In this document: positions 1-8,393 of the stretch, in pieces | Position numbering within the stretch: the first letter of the stretch is position 1 | Layout: each line of letters starts with the position of its first letter | Assembly: GCF_019966495.1 (NCBI RefSeq) | Contig: NZ_JAIMIA010000012.1 | Coordinates: forward strand, 16,307 to 80,306 | Source of the DNA: Tateyamaria pelophila | Lineage (GTDB): Bacteria > Pseudomonadota > Alphaproteobacteria > Rhodobacterales > Rhodobacteraceae | Reading direction: 5' to 3' | DNA: 64,000 bases | Notes under the pieces: model-generated | The model's database searches: none | Told to the model about the DNA's origin: nothing | The model's input: only the letters and a program-made list of their open reading frames with translations | Translations under genes and position numbers: made by a program

Positions 1-149
1 TTCGGCGCTGCCCCGAGCGTCTCGACGCTGTCGTCGCGGATGACGACAGGAACAACGGGACGACCCGTCGCACAGGCCACGGTCAGAGCCGCATGGTCGC
101 TCAGCCGGAAATCTCGGCGATACCATAGAATGATTGGAGTGCTGCTCAC
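1..149 (-). CDS. phrB: Deoxyribodipyrimidine photolyase, N-terminal part (runs off left edge)
   Basis: Reading the minus strand from a GTG at 149 gives a peptide starting SSTPIILWYRRDFRLSDHAAL, the typical opening of the cryptochrome/photolyase antenna-binding domain. An AAGG ribosome site lies just upstream. Enzymes of this family use FADH and an antenna pigment to split UV-induced pyrimidine dimers in blue light. Only about 49 codons are in the window, so the FAD-binding half cannot be checked. A cryptochrome-like photoreceptor remains possible. Confidence 0.75.
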   Translation of the reverse strand, partial: MSSTPIILWYRRDFRLSDHAALTVACATGRPVVPVVIRDDSVETLGAAP

Positions 150-226
150 GTCCGGCCTTTTTATGTTTTGATAAGGTATACGGAAAACGGACCCATGCGG
201 ATCAAAGCAAACTGCCTGACCTTAGG

Positions 227-1450
227 TCACAGCACCGCATCGAGCGCATCGAGCAGCTGTGTGACATCGTCATCGCTGGTGTAATGGGTGAAACTAAGGC
301 GCAAAACGCCGCGTTCCGGGTTAACGCCCATGCCCTGCAAGGCGCGCTGCGCATAGAAGTCCCCGCCCCCTGTCATGATCCCATGATCGGCCAGCGCCGC
401 AGCCACCGGTAAAGGATCACGGCCCAGATCCAGAGCGAGTGTGGGCGCGCGCAAGGCCGCTTCCGTCGGGCCAAGAACACGCAGATCGTTGCGGTCTTTG
501 ACGGCTTCCAGCACACGGGTCAAGGCGACGGTCTCGCGGTTGCGCATCAGATCATGCACGGCCACACCGCGATTGATCGGGTCCGCGTCTCCTCCGATGT
601 GATAGTCATAAAGCGCATCGACATAATCCGCCATTCCGGCACAAGCGGCGACTTGTGCGTGATCCGGCCCGGCCGGGGTAAAACGTTTATACAGGCTCTC
701 GGCATTGAAAAAGTGCCCTTGATTGGGAAGCAATTCGGCCAGGGCACGCCGGACAATCATCAGCCCCTGATGCGGACCATAGGTCTTGTAGGCCGAGAAC
801 AGGTAGATGTCTGGGCCCAGCGTGCCCACATCCGGAAAGCCGTGCGGCGCATAGCTGACACCATCGACACACACAAATGCGCCCGCCGTATGGGCCAGCG
901 CCGTGATCTCGGTCACCGGATTGATTTCGCCCACCACGTTCGAGCAGTGTGGAAAACAGACCAGACGTACGTTTTCGTCCAGCAGGTCTTCGAGTGCGGT
1001 GGGGTCCAGATGGCCTGTGCCCGGATCAACCATCCATTCGCGCACTTCGATGCCCCTGTCCGCCAACCGCCGCCAAGGGCCAGAATTTGCCTCGTGGTCC
1101 TGATTGGTGACGATGATGGCCTCGCCGGGCTGCATCATCTGCCCAAAGGCTTGCGCCAGAACGTAGGTGTTTTGCGTGGTCGACGGGCCAAAGCTGAGCT
1201 CGTCATTTTGCACACCCAGAATGGCGGCCATTCGGGTCCGCGCCTCGTCCATTTCCGCGCCGCCCAGACGACTGGCGGGGTAATCCGAATAAGGCTGTAC
1301 CTTGCGTTGCGTATAAAACCGCATCAGCCTGTCGATGACGTGTTGGCAGGCATAGCTGCCACCGGCGTTCTCAAAGAACGCCTGGCCTTTCAGGGACGGC
1401 TCGGCAAAGGCGGGAAACTGTGCGCGCACGAATTCAAGGTCGAGTTTCAT
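227..1450 (-). CDS. Class V aminotransferase / cysteine desulfurase-like PLP enzyme
   Basis: 407 residues with the fold-type I PLP pattern. The probable Schiff-base lysine is K222 in SAYKTYGPHQG, preceded by the cofactor-binding Asp in FVCVDGVSYAPH. The N-terminus (QFPAFAEPSLKGQAFFENAG) resembles the cysteine desulfurase-like / isopenicillin N epimerase branch (CsdA-like, COG0520). It lacks an obvious conserved active-site Cys loop, so I would not call it IscS or SufS. The substrate is unknown. It lies 90 bp downstream of the BCCT carrier on the same strand but behind a strong terminator. The photolyase start is 78 bp further downstream. Confidence 0.8.
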   Translation of the reverse strand: MKLDLEFVRAQFPAFAEPSLKGQAFFENAGGSYACQHVIDRLMRFYTQRKVQPYSDYPASRLGGAEMDEARTRMAAILGVQNDELSFGPSTTQNTYVLAQAFGQMMQPGEAIIVTNQDHEANSGPWRRLADRGIEVREWMVDPGTGHLDPTALEDLLDENVRLVCFPHCSNVVGEINPVTEITALAHTAGAFVCVDGVSYAPHGFPDVGTLGPDIYLFSAYKTYGPHQGLMIVRRALAELLPNQGHFFNAESLYKRFTPAGPDHAQVAACAGMADYVDALYDYHIGGDADPINRGVAVHDLMRNRETVALTRVLEAVKDRNDLRVLGPTEAALRAPTLALDLGRDPLPVAAALADHGIMTGGGDFYAQRALQGMGVNPERGVLRLSFTHYTSDDDVTQLLDALDAVL

Positions 1451-1485
1451 GGGGACGGGCCTTTCATCTTTGCGCTTAGGATACG

Positions 1486-1516
1486 AAAAAGGCCCCGGTG
1501 CACAAGCACCGGGGCC
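1486..1516 (-). terminator. Rho-independent terminator of the BCCT gene
   Basis: A perfect 11-bp stem, GGCCCCGGTGC / GCACCGGGGCC, with ACAA as loop. On the minus strand it is followed by five Ts. It lies 25 bp after the BCCT stop codon and separates that gene from the aminotransferase. Confidence 0.9.
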
Positions 1517-1540
1517 CGGAAGCCATTCAGATTGGCCTGC

Positions 1541-3391
1541 TTATTCGGCAGGTGCCTCCGCCATCTCGGCAGATGTTGCAGGCACGCCTTCCTTCTCACG
1601 CTTGCCGTCGCGCCAGATCGCCTTGAGCACCGAGACGCCCATCAGGGCCATCACAACACTGAACGGCAGCGCGCCGATCACCATGGCCGTCTGGATTGCG
1701 CCCAGACCGCCCGCGATGATCAAACCACCGACAACCAGCGCCAATGCCGCACCCCAGAACAGGATGTGGGGCCGCGCCTTTGGTCCTTCGTCGCCCGCCG
1801 CGTTGATCGTGTTGATGATCAATACCGCCGAATCCGCCGAAGTGACCAGGTAGGTCAGCAGCAGGATCACAACAATGATCGACATCAGCCACGCCAGCGT
1901 TGGTTGCAGGATCACTGCCAGCATTGCAAAGAGCTGGTCCGCCTGACCGGCACCGGTAATGGCGCCATCCGCGACCCCGTTCAGTTCCAGATCAATGGCG
2001 GTCCCGCCCACGATCGCAAACCAGACAAAGCACATGAACGCCGGGATCACGATCGCACCCAATACATACTCACGCACTGTGCGGCCCTTGGAAATCCGCG
2101 CCAGGAAAACGCCCACGAACGGCGCAAAAGCAATCCACCAGGCCCAGTAGAAGATCGTCCAGGCCCCCTGCCAACCCGACAGACGGCTGTCCATTGCGGC
2201 GGCATAGGTTGCAGCGATATCCTCTTGCGACAGCGCGGCTGCCGAAGCGGGCAGTCCTTCAGCAAAGGATTGCAGCGACCCCCAGGGGCTCGTGGCCGAA
2301 CCGTAGATGCTCGACAGGTCCTCGGTGGGCAGCGCCTGCACGGCGGCTGGCACAGCGGCGTTGAACGTGTCCATCGGAGTTGACGTCCAGACCGTCAGGA
2401 TGTTGCCGGGGATGGAGATCAGGTAGTCCCATATCCCCAGAAACAGCGCCTGCATCCCGAAGAAGGTGGAACCAAAGATCAGGAAGAACGCGAGGATGAA
2501 AAAGCTCAGCCCCATGTTGATGTTCGAGAGCCACTTGATGCCCTTGCCCACGCCTGACAAGGCCGAAAGCGTCGAGGCACCCATGATCACAACCAGCGCC
2601 ACAACGATGGCGGCGACAGAAACCTTGCTGCCGCCGTCGGCAGTGGCAGTATAAAGCCAGTCACCGAAGCCGATCCGGCTGAGACCCGCGACGAATTGCT
2701 CAACGCCGAAACCCAGTGTCTGGCTAACACCCAGAACAGTGGCGACAACGGCCACCACGTCGACGGTATGCCCCAACGGCCCCGACAGTTTCGACCCGAA
2801 GATCGGCACCAGCGCCGACCGGATGGTCAATGGCAAGTCACGACGGTACGAGAAATAAGCAAGACTGAGCCCAACGATGGCATAGGCCGCCCATGCCGCA
2901 AGCCCCCAATGGGTAAAGGACCAGACATAGGCCTCGCGCACGTTGCCCGCAGAACTGCCCTCGGTCAGCCCCATGATGGTCGATGGGTTGGAACCGAAGT
3001 GATACATCGGCTCGGCGGTGGCGAAGGTCAGCATCCCGATGCCGATCCCGGCCCCGAACATCATCGAAAACCATGAGAAATTCGAAAATTCCGGTCGATC
3101 TTCGGGATGGCCGAGTCGCAAGCGGCCCGAAGCGGGCAGCACAGCAAGCAAGAGGCAAACGGCCACGAAAAAGGCCATCACATAGACATACCAGTAATTG
3201 AATGTGGCAAGGATAAAGGTGTTGATCCCACCAAGAATAGAAGCTGCGGACTCCGGAAAGGCGACAGCCCAGATAATCAACGCGCCTACCAGCAATTTGG
3301 CGGTCACGGTCACGTCTTTGGTGAAACCTTTGTAAAAACCACTCTTGGAGGTCTTGATGGGTAAATCCATCAATGGAGGTTCTATTGCCAT
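1541..3391 (-). CDS. BCCT-family betaine/choline/carnitine (possibly DMSP) transporter
   Basis: 616 residues with about 12 membrane segments. The BCCT glycine-rich signature MFGAGIGIGMLTFATAEPMYHF and the tryptophan-rich TM8 signature FYWAWWIAFAPFVGVFLARIS are both visible. These carriers take up quaternary ammonium or tertiary sulfonium compatible solutes, usually with Na+ or H+. A soluble-looking insertion (about residues 330-400) lies between membrane segments. The start is the ATG at 3391, and 263 bp separate it from the HIT gene on the same strand. The DMSP genes just upstream make DMSP import attractive, but glycine betaine or choline is equally possible from sequence. Confidence 0.88.
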   Translation of the reverse strand: MAIEPPLMDLPIKTSKSGFYKGFTKDVTVTAKLLVGALIIWAVAFPESAASILGGINTFILATFNYWYVYVMAFFVAVCLLLAVLPASGRLRLGHPEDRPEFSNFSWFSMMFGAGIGIGMLTFATAEPMYHFGSNPSTIMGLTEGSSAGNVREAYVWSFTHWGLAAWAAYAIVGLSLAYFSYRRDLPLTIRSALVPIFGSKLSGPLGHTVDVVAVVATVLGVSQTLGFGVEQFVAGLSRIGFGDWLYTATADGGSKVSVAAIVVALVVIMGASTLSALSGVGKGIKWLSNINMGLSFFILAFFLIFGSTFFGMQALFLGIWDYLISIPGNILTVWTSTPMDTFNAAVPAAVQALPTEDLSSIYGSATSPWGSLQSFAEGLPASAAALSQEDIAATYAAAMDSRLSGWQGAWTIFYWAWWIAFAPFVGVFLARISKGRTVREYVLGAIVIPAFMCFVWFAIVGGTAIDLELNGVADGAITGAGQADQLFAMLAVILQPTLAWLMSIIVVILLLTYLVTSADSAVLIINTINAAGDEGPKARPHILFWGAALALVVGGLIIAGGLGAIQTAMVIGALPFSVVMALMGVSVLKAIWRDGKREKEGVPATSAEMAEAPAE

Positions 3392-3625
3392 GTTCTATTT
3401 GTCCCCTGTTTGCGCGGACTTCTAATTGGACCGCAAACGGAGCCTAACACGATTTTCGGCTTGGGGTGAACACTCGTTGCCAAACTGTCCAATTTTTATG
3501 CAAATGGAACGTGTCGCGCGGAGCCATGTGCACCCGACAATACGCGCCTCAAAACGGTCACGGGCCTGCGGCGCGCTTTAGACTCCACTTGCCGAAATTA
3601 CCCAGCTGCGCATCAGATCAGACCG

Positions 3626-3655
3626 GATGCCGCATGACTTGCGCCATGCGGCATC
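3626..3655 (-). terminator. Perfect 11-bp hairpin at the end of the HIT gene
   Basis: GATGCCGCATG and CATGCGGCATC are exact inverted repeats around an 8-nt loop. The stem starts on the last base of the HIT stop codon (3655). There is no T-tract on the minus strand, so it is probably a 3' end stabiliser or weak terminator for the dmdA-acuI-HIT transcript. Otherwise I see nothing in 3392-3625. Confidence 0.6.
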
Positions 3656-4071
3656 TAGAGCGCTGCCGCGATGGCCGCCGCATGGCCCTTGATCGCATCC
3701 ATATCCCCCATCTGACCGGCAGGCCGCATCGGCAGGCCCGCGTGGCGCGGATGAATATGGAAATGCAAGTGAAACACCTCTTGGCCCCCGGCCGTCTCGT
3801 TGAACTGCTGCAACGTGATACCGTCCGCCGCAAAGGCGACCTTCGCCGCATTCGCCACTTTCTTCACGGTCGCCATGACGGCCGCCAACTGCGCATCCGA
3901 CGCATCCAGAACGTTCCGGCAGGGCATTTTGGGGATCACGAGGCAATGACCGTCCGTGCGCGGCATGATGTCCATGAAACACAAGGTCTCATCGTCCTCA
4001 TAGACCTTGAAGGACGGAATTTCGTCCCGCAGGATCTTGGCAAAGATGTTCTGGTCGTCATAGGCAGTCAT
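3655..4071 (-). CDS. HIT-family (histidine triad) nucleotide hydrolase/transferase
   Basis: 138 residues with the defining HIT motif HLHFHIHPR (H-x-H-x-H) near residues 102-110 and the N-terminal FAKILRDEIPS pattern of Hint-type proteins. These small soluble dimers hydrolyse nucleoside phosphoramidates or AMP adducts. The gene starts 40 bp after acuI on the same strand and is likely its last cotranscribed neighbour. Nothing in the sequence ties it functionally to DMSP. Confidence 0.9.
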   Translation of the reverse strand: MTAYDDQNIFAKILRDEIPSFKVYEDDETLCFMDIMPRTDGHCLVIPKMPCRNVLDASDAQLAAVMATVKKVANAAKVAFAADGITLQQFNETAGGQEVFHLHFHIHPRHAGLPMRPAGQMGDMDAIKGHAAAIAAAL

Positions 4072-4110
4072 GGCAGTCTCCGAACCGGTTCGCGGTTTTG
4101 CATAGGCGGA

Positions 4111-5097
4111 TCAGGCGTTCACGTCCACGACAACACGGCCCTTGACCTGACCTTTCAGGATATCCGCCCCCAATTGCGGCAGGTCCGAAAGGGTCGCGGG
4201 CTGTACCATCGCTTCCAGCTTGTCCATCGGCAGGTCCTTGGCGATCCGGTTCCAGGCACGGACACGGTTGTCATAGGGCTGCATCACACTGTCGATGCCC
4301 AAAAGGTTCACACCGCGCAGCAAAAAGGGAATGACCGTGGCAGACAGGCCCGCGCCCCCTGCAAGACCAACGGCGGCAATACTTGCGCCATATTCCATCT
4401 GGCCCAACACACGGGCCAGCATCGCACCGCCCACGGCGTCCACGCACCCCCCCCAGGTCTCGCCTTCCAGCGGGCGTTTGACGGTTTCATTGATCTCTTC
4501 GCGGGCGACAATCTGCGTCGCACCCAACGATGTCAGGTAATCCGCAGTTTCGGGACGGCCCGTCACGCCGGCCACCTTATGACCCAGATTGGCAAGAATG
4601 GCCGTCGCCACGGAACCCACACCGCCCGCAGCACCGGTGACCAGAACAGGGCCGGCCTTGAGACCGTGATCTTCCAGCGCCATGACCGCCAGCATCGCGG
4701 TAAAGCCGGCCGTGCCCACGGCCATCGCCTGCCGGGTGTCGAGGCCCTCAGGCAGCGGCACAAGCCAGTCGGCCTTAACCCGCGCCTTTTGGGAATAGCC
4801 ACCCCAATGGGCCTCGCCGACACGCCAACCCGTCAACACGACCTTGTCCCCGGGGGCATAGCGATCATCATCGGAGGCCTCGACCGTGCCCGCGAAATCA
4901 ATGCCCGGCACATGCGGATATTTGCGCACCAACCCGCCGCCCGGACCGATGCACAATCCGTCTTTGTAGTTCACAGTCGAATATTCAACCGCAACAGTCA
5001 CCTCACCAGAGGGCAGATCGTCCAGTGACAACTGCTGCACCGCAGCCGATGTCTTGCCGCTCTCTTCGTCCTTGTTCACCACCAACGCATCAAACAT
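4111..5097 (-). CDS. acuI: Acrylyl-CoA reductase AcuI (MDR family)
   Basis: About 328 residues of the medium-chain reductase family, YhdH/AcuI branch, without zinc-ligand cysteines. Features are the substrate-side YSTVNYKDGLCI, the NADPH loop VTGAAGGVGSVA (about residues 150-161) and NLLGIDSVMQP near the end. AcuI reduces toxic acryloyl-CoA to propionyl-CoA with NADPH. In roseobacters it lies directly behind dmdA, as here (86 bp gap). I chose ATG 5097 because GGAG lies 6 nt upstream; an in-frame ATG at 5109 is weaker. Confidence 0.92.
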   Translation of the reverse strand: MFDALVVNKDEESGKTSAAVQQLSLDDLPSGEVTVAVEYSTVNYKDGLCIGPGGGLVRKYPHVPGIDFAGTVEASDDDRYAPGDKVVLTGWRVGEAHWGGYSQKARVKADWLVPLPEGLDTRQAMAVGTAGFTAMLAVMALEDHGLKAGPVLVTGAAGGVGSVATAILANLGHKVAGVTGRPETADYLTSLGATQIVAREEINETVKRPLEGETWGGCVDAVGGAMLARVLGQMEYGASIAAVGLAGGAGLSATVIPFLLRGVNLLGIDSVMQPYDNRVRAWNRIAKDLPMDKLEAMVQPATLSDLPQLGADILKGQVKGRVVVDVNA

Positions 5098-5156
5098 CTC
5101 ATTCTCCATTCCGGGGACAGATCCCCTGCTTCATCTTGCATATTAAACTCCGGGGT

Positions 5157-5174
5157 CCGGGGGCTGGCCCCCGG
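5157..5174. repeat. GC-rich palindromic hairpin between dmdA and acuI
   Basis: CCGGGGGC / GCCCCCGG, an 8-bp perfect inverted repeat with a 2-nt centre, sits 9 bp after the dmdA stop. A related core, GGGGGCCGGCCCCC, occurs at 40487-40500. It may be an mRNA-stabilising or attenuating hairpin, or a copy of a genome-wide intergenic palindrome. Confidence 0.5.
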
Positions 5175-5182
5175 TCCGGACC

Positions 5183-6286
5183 TTACAACCAGAACGCCGC
5201 TTGCACAGTGGCGCCGCGCAAGCCGTCCCGGGTCTCAACTTCCAGACGCGTCCCTGGGTCCCAATGAGTCATCCGGACCATACCGATCGACACGTTTGTG
5301 GCAAAGTCCGGGGACCACGCCGCCGAGGTGACCTGCCCTACGCGCTTTCCGTCGGCGAAAACCGGCCAGGGCCTGTCGCAGCCCGACACAGGGTCCCCAT
5401 CGATCGCGATCGGGCGGATCTGTTGCACGGGGCCTTCCTTCGACACCCGCAGCAATGCATCTCGCCCGATACAGCCGATCGCCGTTCGGGTATCGCAAAA
5501 CCGGCCCAACCCGCATTCATGGGGCGTGTTGTCGTCCGTCATGTCATTGCCATAGGACAAAAGGCCGGCCTCGACCCGTTCAATCGCATTGGGGCATCCC
5601 GCCCGGACGTTCAGATCTTGGCCAGCCGCGAAAAGTGCGTTCCACAACGGCATCCCGATATCCGTTCCGTCCACGTAGATCTCAAAGCCGCCCTGCTTTG
5701 AATAGCCCGAGCGCGCAATCGCCAGATCACGACCTTCGAACTGAAACATGTCAAAGCGGAAGAACCGGATATCCCGGACGCGGTCTCCAAACACGCGGGC
5801 CATCAGATCATCCGATTTCGGGCCCTGAATGGCCAGCGGGCTGATATCGGGCTCGTCCACAAGCACATCCAGGCGGTAACCGTTGGCAATGCCCTTGACC
5901 CAGAGCAGCAAGTCGCTGTCGGCAATGGAAATCCACCACCGGTCCTCGGCCAGCTTGACCGCGACCGGATCGTTCAACATCCCGCCGGTTTCATCGACGA
6001 TGGGCACGTAATAGCACTGCCCGGGCAGCATCCGGCGCAAGTCACGCGGCGTCAGCATCTGCATGAGGCGGCCCGCATCCGGGCCGCGCAGTTCCACCTG
6101 ACGCTCGACAGCGACATCCCACACCTGCACGTGATCCTTGAGGTGGCGATAATCGGCCTCGACACTTTCGAACATCGTCGGCAACAGCATCCTGTTGTAG
6201 ACGGTATAGGCTTTGACACCTGCCGCCTCGACCCCGTCAGAAAACGGGGTGCGCCGCAACCGGCGCGAAGGGGAAATCACGGCCAT
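5183..6286 (-). CDS. dmdA: Dimethylsulfoniopropionate demethylase DmdA
   Basis: 367 residues of the GcvT fold. The start PSRRLRRTPFSDGVEAAGVK closely matches characterised DmdA, followed by QCYYVP, GGMLNDPVAVKLAEDRWWIS, SGYSKQGGFEIYVDG and AGCPNAIERVEAGLLSYGND, which are DmdA-type rather than aminomethyltransferase-type. The enzyme transfers one methyl group from DMSP to tetrahydrofolate, giving methylmercaptopropionate and 5-methyl-THF. I prefer the second of two adjacent ATGs (6286; GAGG 7 nt upstream; aligns with known starts); ATG 6289 is the alternative. It overlaps the DinB stop. DmdB, C and D are not in the window. Confidence 0.95.
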   Translation of the reverse strand: MAVISPSRRLRRTPFSDGVEAAGVKAYTVYNRMLLPTMFESVEADYRHLKDHVQVWDVAVERQVELRGPDAGRLMQMLTPRDLRRMLPGQCYYVPIVDETGGMLNDPVAVKLAEDRWWISIADSDLLLWVKGIANGYRLDVLVDEPDISPLAIQGPKSDDLMARVFGDRVRDIRFFRFDMFQFEGRDLAIARSGYSKQGGFEIYVDGTDIGMPLWNALFAAGQDLNVRAGCPNAIERVEAGLLSYGNDMTDDNTPHECGLGRFCDTRTAIGCIGRDALLRVSKEGPVQQIRPIAIDGDPVSGCDRPWPVFADGKRVGQVTSAAWSPDFATNVSIGMVRMTHWDPGTRLEVETRDGLRGATVQAAFWL

Positions 6287-6792
6287 CATTCGTCCTCGGA
6301 CATAAAGATCAGGTCACTGACCGGTGCGGTCAGTCCAGCGGCGGTCATCATGGCGTGCACCTGGCCGCGATGATGGGTCTGATGGTTGAACAACTGTGCC
6401 ACACACAGGGCACGCGGCCGTTTAAGGTCCCGCTTCAATGTCCCGGAATACCACGTTAAATCCCCAGTCAGATCAAGAGTCCGAACAGTGTCAGCCCACA
6501 TGCGGATCGCCCCGTCCAGACGAAATCTCTCCGCACTCCAAACCGCGTAAGTGGGGGTAAAATTCAAATGGTCCGATCCCGGTTCAGGTGCCGCGACGCG
6601 CGGCTCGAACCGGCTCATCCAAAGCGTGTCACCCCATAGCAGATGATTGAGCGTTTGCAGGATTGAGCCAAAGAAGGCGCCACGGTCTTCGCGCAGCACG
6701 TCTTCGGGCACCTCCTTGAGAACCGCCATCAACTGACGGTTCTGCCAGGCATTGTAGCGGGCCATGGTTTGCACATAACCCGCCTCTATCAT
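6286..6792 (-). CDS. DinB-family protein
   Basis: 168 residues from ATG 6792 (MIEAGYVQTMARYNAWQNRQL). The four-helix DinB/YfiT pattern with its three metal-binding histidines is visible: HLLWGD near residue 50 and NHQTHHRGQVH near 130-140. The fold is used by thiol-dependent transferases and other metalloenzymes. Here the gene lies inside a DMSP/methanethiol cluster and overlaps dmdA, so a role in thiol or formaldehyde chemistry is a reasonable but unproven guess. A longer open frame to 6894 is rejected because it would run into the previous gene. Confidence 0.85.
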   Translation of the reverse strand: MIEAGYVQTMARYNAWQNRQLMAVLKEVPEDVLREDRGAFFGSILQTLNHLLWGDTLWMSRFEPRVAAPEPGSDHLNFTPTYAVWSAERFRLDGAIRMWADTVRTLDLTGDLTWYSGTLKRDLKRPRALCVAQLFNHQTHHRGQVHAMMTAAGLTAPVSDLIFMSEDE

Positions 6793-6820
6793 GATCCGCA
6801 CTCCGGTCCGGTTCGGAACA

Positions 6821-7531
6821 TCACGGCTTGGGACCTTTCCAGTCGATCGCACAGATTTCAGCGGACTTGCCGCCAAAGTCCCAGATGCGGCCATAGTCGC
6901 GCACTTTGGATTTTACACCGCGCGCCGCGATGATGTCAGGCCCCATCCAGTATTTGGAGTTGGTCACCATCACAGGATGATCCGGGTTACCGCCGTCGAT
7001 CATCTCGATCTCGCCCTGAATCTTGCGCCCGATGTAAAGCCCGCGTTTTTTGCCATCGCGAACGATATCCACTTTTTCGCGTTCGGCACCGACGATGTCG
7101 CTGACCAGCATGTTGAACAGGCCGGTGGTGCCCCCGGCCGATCCGGAGAAGATTTGCAGGATGCCGTTGTAAGCTTTGCCGCTGGCGCGTTCATCCACAT
7201 AGGCGGCCACTTTCCAGCCGCCCTCGCCCATGCGGCCCGGGATTTCCACCATCAGACCGACGTTCAGGCCAGACAGGCTCTCGCCTTCGTAATGGCCATC
7301 GTCGATTGCGATCGCCATCCACGCATAACAGTGCCCTTCCGTCGGCGGATGTGCGCCAAGGCTGACCACACAGGGACAAAACACAGTGCATGAACAGTTC
7401 AAAAACAACTCGCCCTTGATCGCCCAGTCTGTCGGGTGCATCTGCCGGCGTCCCGAACTGCTGGGCATCCGGCTGTCGATCCGCTGACTGATTGGCAACT
7501 TATCCGCGTCTTTACGTTTCTGAACGGCCAT
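6821..7531 (-). CDS. DUF1326 domain protein with Cys-rich metal-binding-type motif
   Basis: 236 residues from ATG 7531, with ribosome site GGAGG 9 nt upstream. After a basic N-terminal stretch of about 35 residues the DUF1326 domain begins with GELFLNCSCTVFCPCVVSLG, containing C-x-C-x4-C-x-C, which looks like a metal or Fe-S ligand set. The rest is soluble beta-rich sequence (GLNVGLMVEIPGRM, AYNGILQIFSGSAGG). DUF1326 genes usually sit next to DUF2182 genes, as here (2 bp gap). The function is not established. Confidence 0.85.
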   Translation of the reverse strand: MAVQKRKDADKLPISQRIDSRMPSSSGRRQMHPTDWAIKGELFLNCSCTVFCPCVVSLGAHPPTEGHCYAWMAIAIDDGHYEGESLSGLNVGLMVEIPGRMGEGGWKVAAYVDERASGKAYNGILQIFSGSAGGTTGLFNMLVSDIVGAEREKVDIVRDGKKRGLYIGRKIQGEIEMIDGGNPDHPVMVTNSKYWMGPDIIAARGVKSKVRDYGRIWDFGGKSAEICAIDWKGPKP

Positions 7532-7533
7532 CG

Positions 7534-8322
7534 TTACATTCCTCCGATAAAGGGCCAGACCAACATGGCGAGGCCGGAGATGATCAGGATCACCCCCATA
7601 GGTTTGGTTACAGCATGCCCGATCTGGGGCAGTTTTTCGAGCACCATGAACAGTGTCGCCAGCCCCATCCAGGCCAGGTTCATCACGCCGCCCACAAATC
7701 CCAGCGCCATGAAGCCCCAGCAACAGCCCACGCAAAATGCGCCAAGGCCCAGTCCCATACGCACCCCTCCGGCAAAGCCGGTGCGCCAGTGGCCCAGAAA
7801 ATAGATCATCGGGCTATGGCAAACGCCGTGGCACATTTCCTTGGTGCGGCTGAACTGAAACCCACCAACCGCCAACAGCAAAAGACCTGCGAAGACATTG
7901 GACTTGGGAATGCCCAGCATGTCGATCACACCGCCATAAAGCAGCGCCAGTTGCGCGCCCGTGATCAGCGCCGCAAAGGCGACCCAGACGATCAGGTAGC
8001 CGGAGATGACGCCGAGCCACCCGGCGCGGGTGCCGTCCGCTGATATCATCAGGTCTTCGTAGCTGCGCAATGTCGGCACCAGTGTCGGCAGCATCATCGC
8101 CGCCATCATGATCGCCCACATCCAGAACAGCGGCCCGAAATTCGCCATCGGCATATACATTGGCATGCGCGGGTCCATGGCGGCCATAGCTGCGCCCATC
8201 TCTCCCGGACGGCCGAGCAGATCCACATCCATATCCATCGCCATGGAATACATCACCCACCACGCCACGAGGATCAGGCCGAAAAAGCCCAGCCAAAGTG
8301 TGCTGCGAACAAGATGCGGCAT
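7534..8322 (-). CDS. DUF2182 integral membrane protein (predicted metal-binding)
   Basis: 262 residues with about 7 membrane segments and many Met and His residues. Near the N-terminus it is methionine-rich (MYSMAMDMDVD, AAMDPRMPMYMPMANFG), and it has EMCHGVCHSP and CVGCCWGFMAL. This matches the DUF2182 family (COG5486), described as predicted metal-binding membrane proteins. It is the first gene of the leftward run, 70 bp from the divergent gntR start, with a GGGAGG ribosome site. The Met/Cys/His content suggests copper, which would fit delivery to the copper enzyme MtoX encoded divergently (inference). Confidence 0.85.
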   Translation of the reverse strand: MPHLVRSTLWLGFFGLILVAWWVMYSMAMDMDVDLLGRPGEMGAAMAAMDPRMPMYMPMANFGPLFWMWAIMMAAMMLPTLVPTLRSYEDLMISADGTRAGWLGVISGYLIVWVAFAALITGAQLALLYGGVIDMLGIPKSNVFAGLLLLAVGGFQFSRTKEMCHGVCHSPMIYFLGHWRTGFAGGVRMGLGLGAFCVGCCWGFMALGFVGGVMNLAWMGLATLFMVLEKLPQIGHAVTKPMGVILIISGLAMLVWPFIGGM

Positions 8323-8354
8323 GTACCCTCCCTGGCGATGCGGCGACTCAATGC

Positions 8355-8393
8355 TTGCCAGATTAAATGTCAGACATTAATATGTAAGACAAA
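8355..8393 (+). promoter_or_regulatory. gntR promoter with operator in the spacer; two operator copies
   Basis: A TTGCCA -35 (8355-8360), 17-bp spacer and TAATAT -10 (8378-8383) point to transcription starting near 8390, only a few bases before the gntR ATG, so that mRNA may be leaderless. The spacer holds a perfect 13-bp palindrome, AATGTCAGACATT (8366-8378). A degenerate second copy, ATGTAAGACA (8382-8391), follows. This resembles TNGT-N3-ACNA operators of FadR-type GntR proteins. The minus-strand run toward DUF2182 starts from the same segment. Confidence 0.75.

Noticed and set aside
227..1450. IscS/SufS cysteine desulfurase
   Set aside because: The PLP lysine is present, but the active-site Cys loop and the Fe-S gene context are not; only the broader class V assignment is supported.
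554..2383. 609-codon plus-strand frame
   Set aside because: It lies antisense to the aminotransferase and BCCT genes, both of which have clear motifs; its translation is Arg/His-rich with no family pattern. Similar long shadows oppose dmdA, rne, dctB and the ABC genes.
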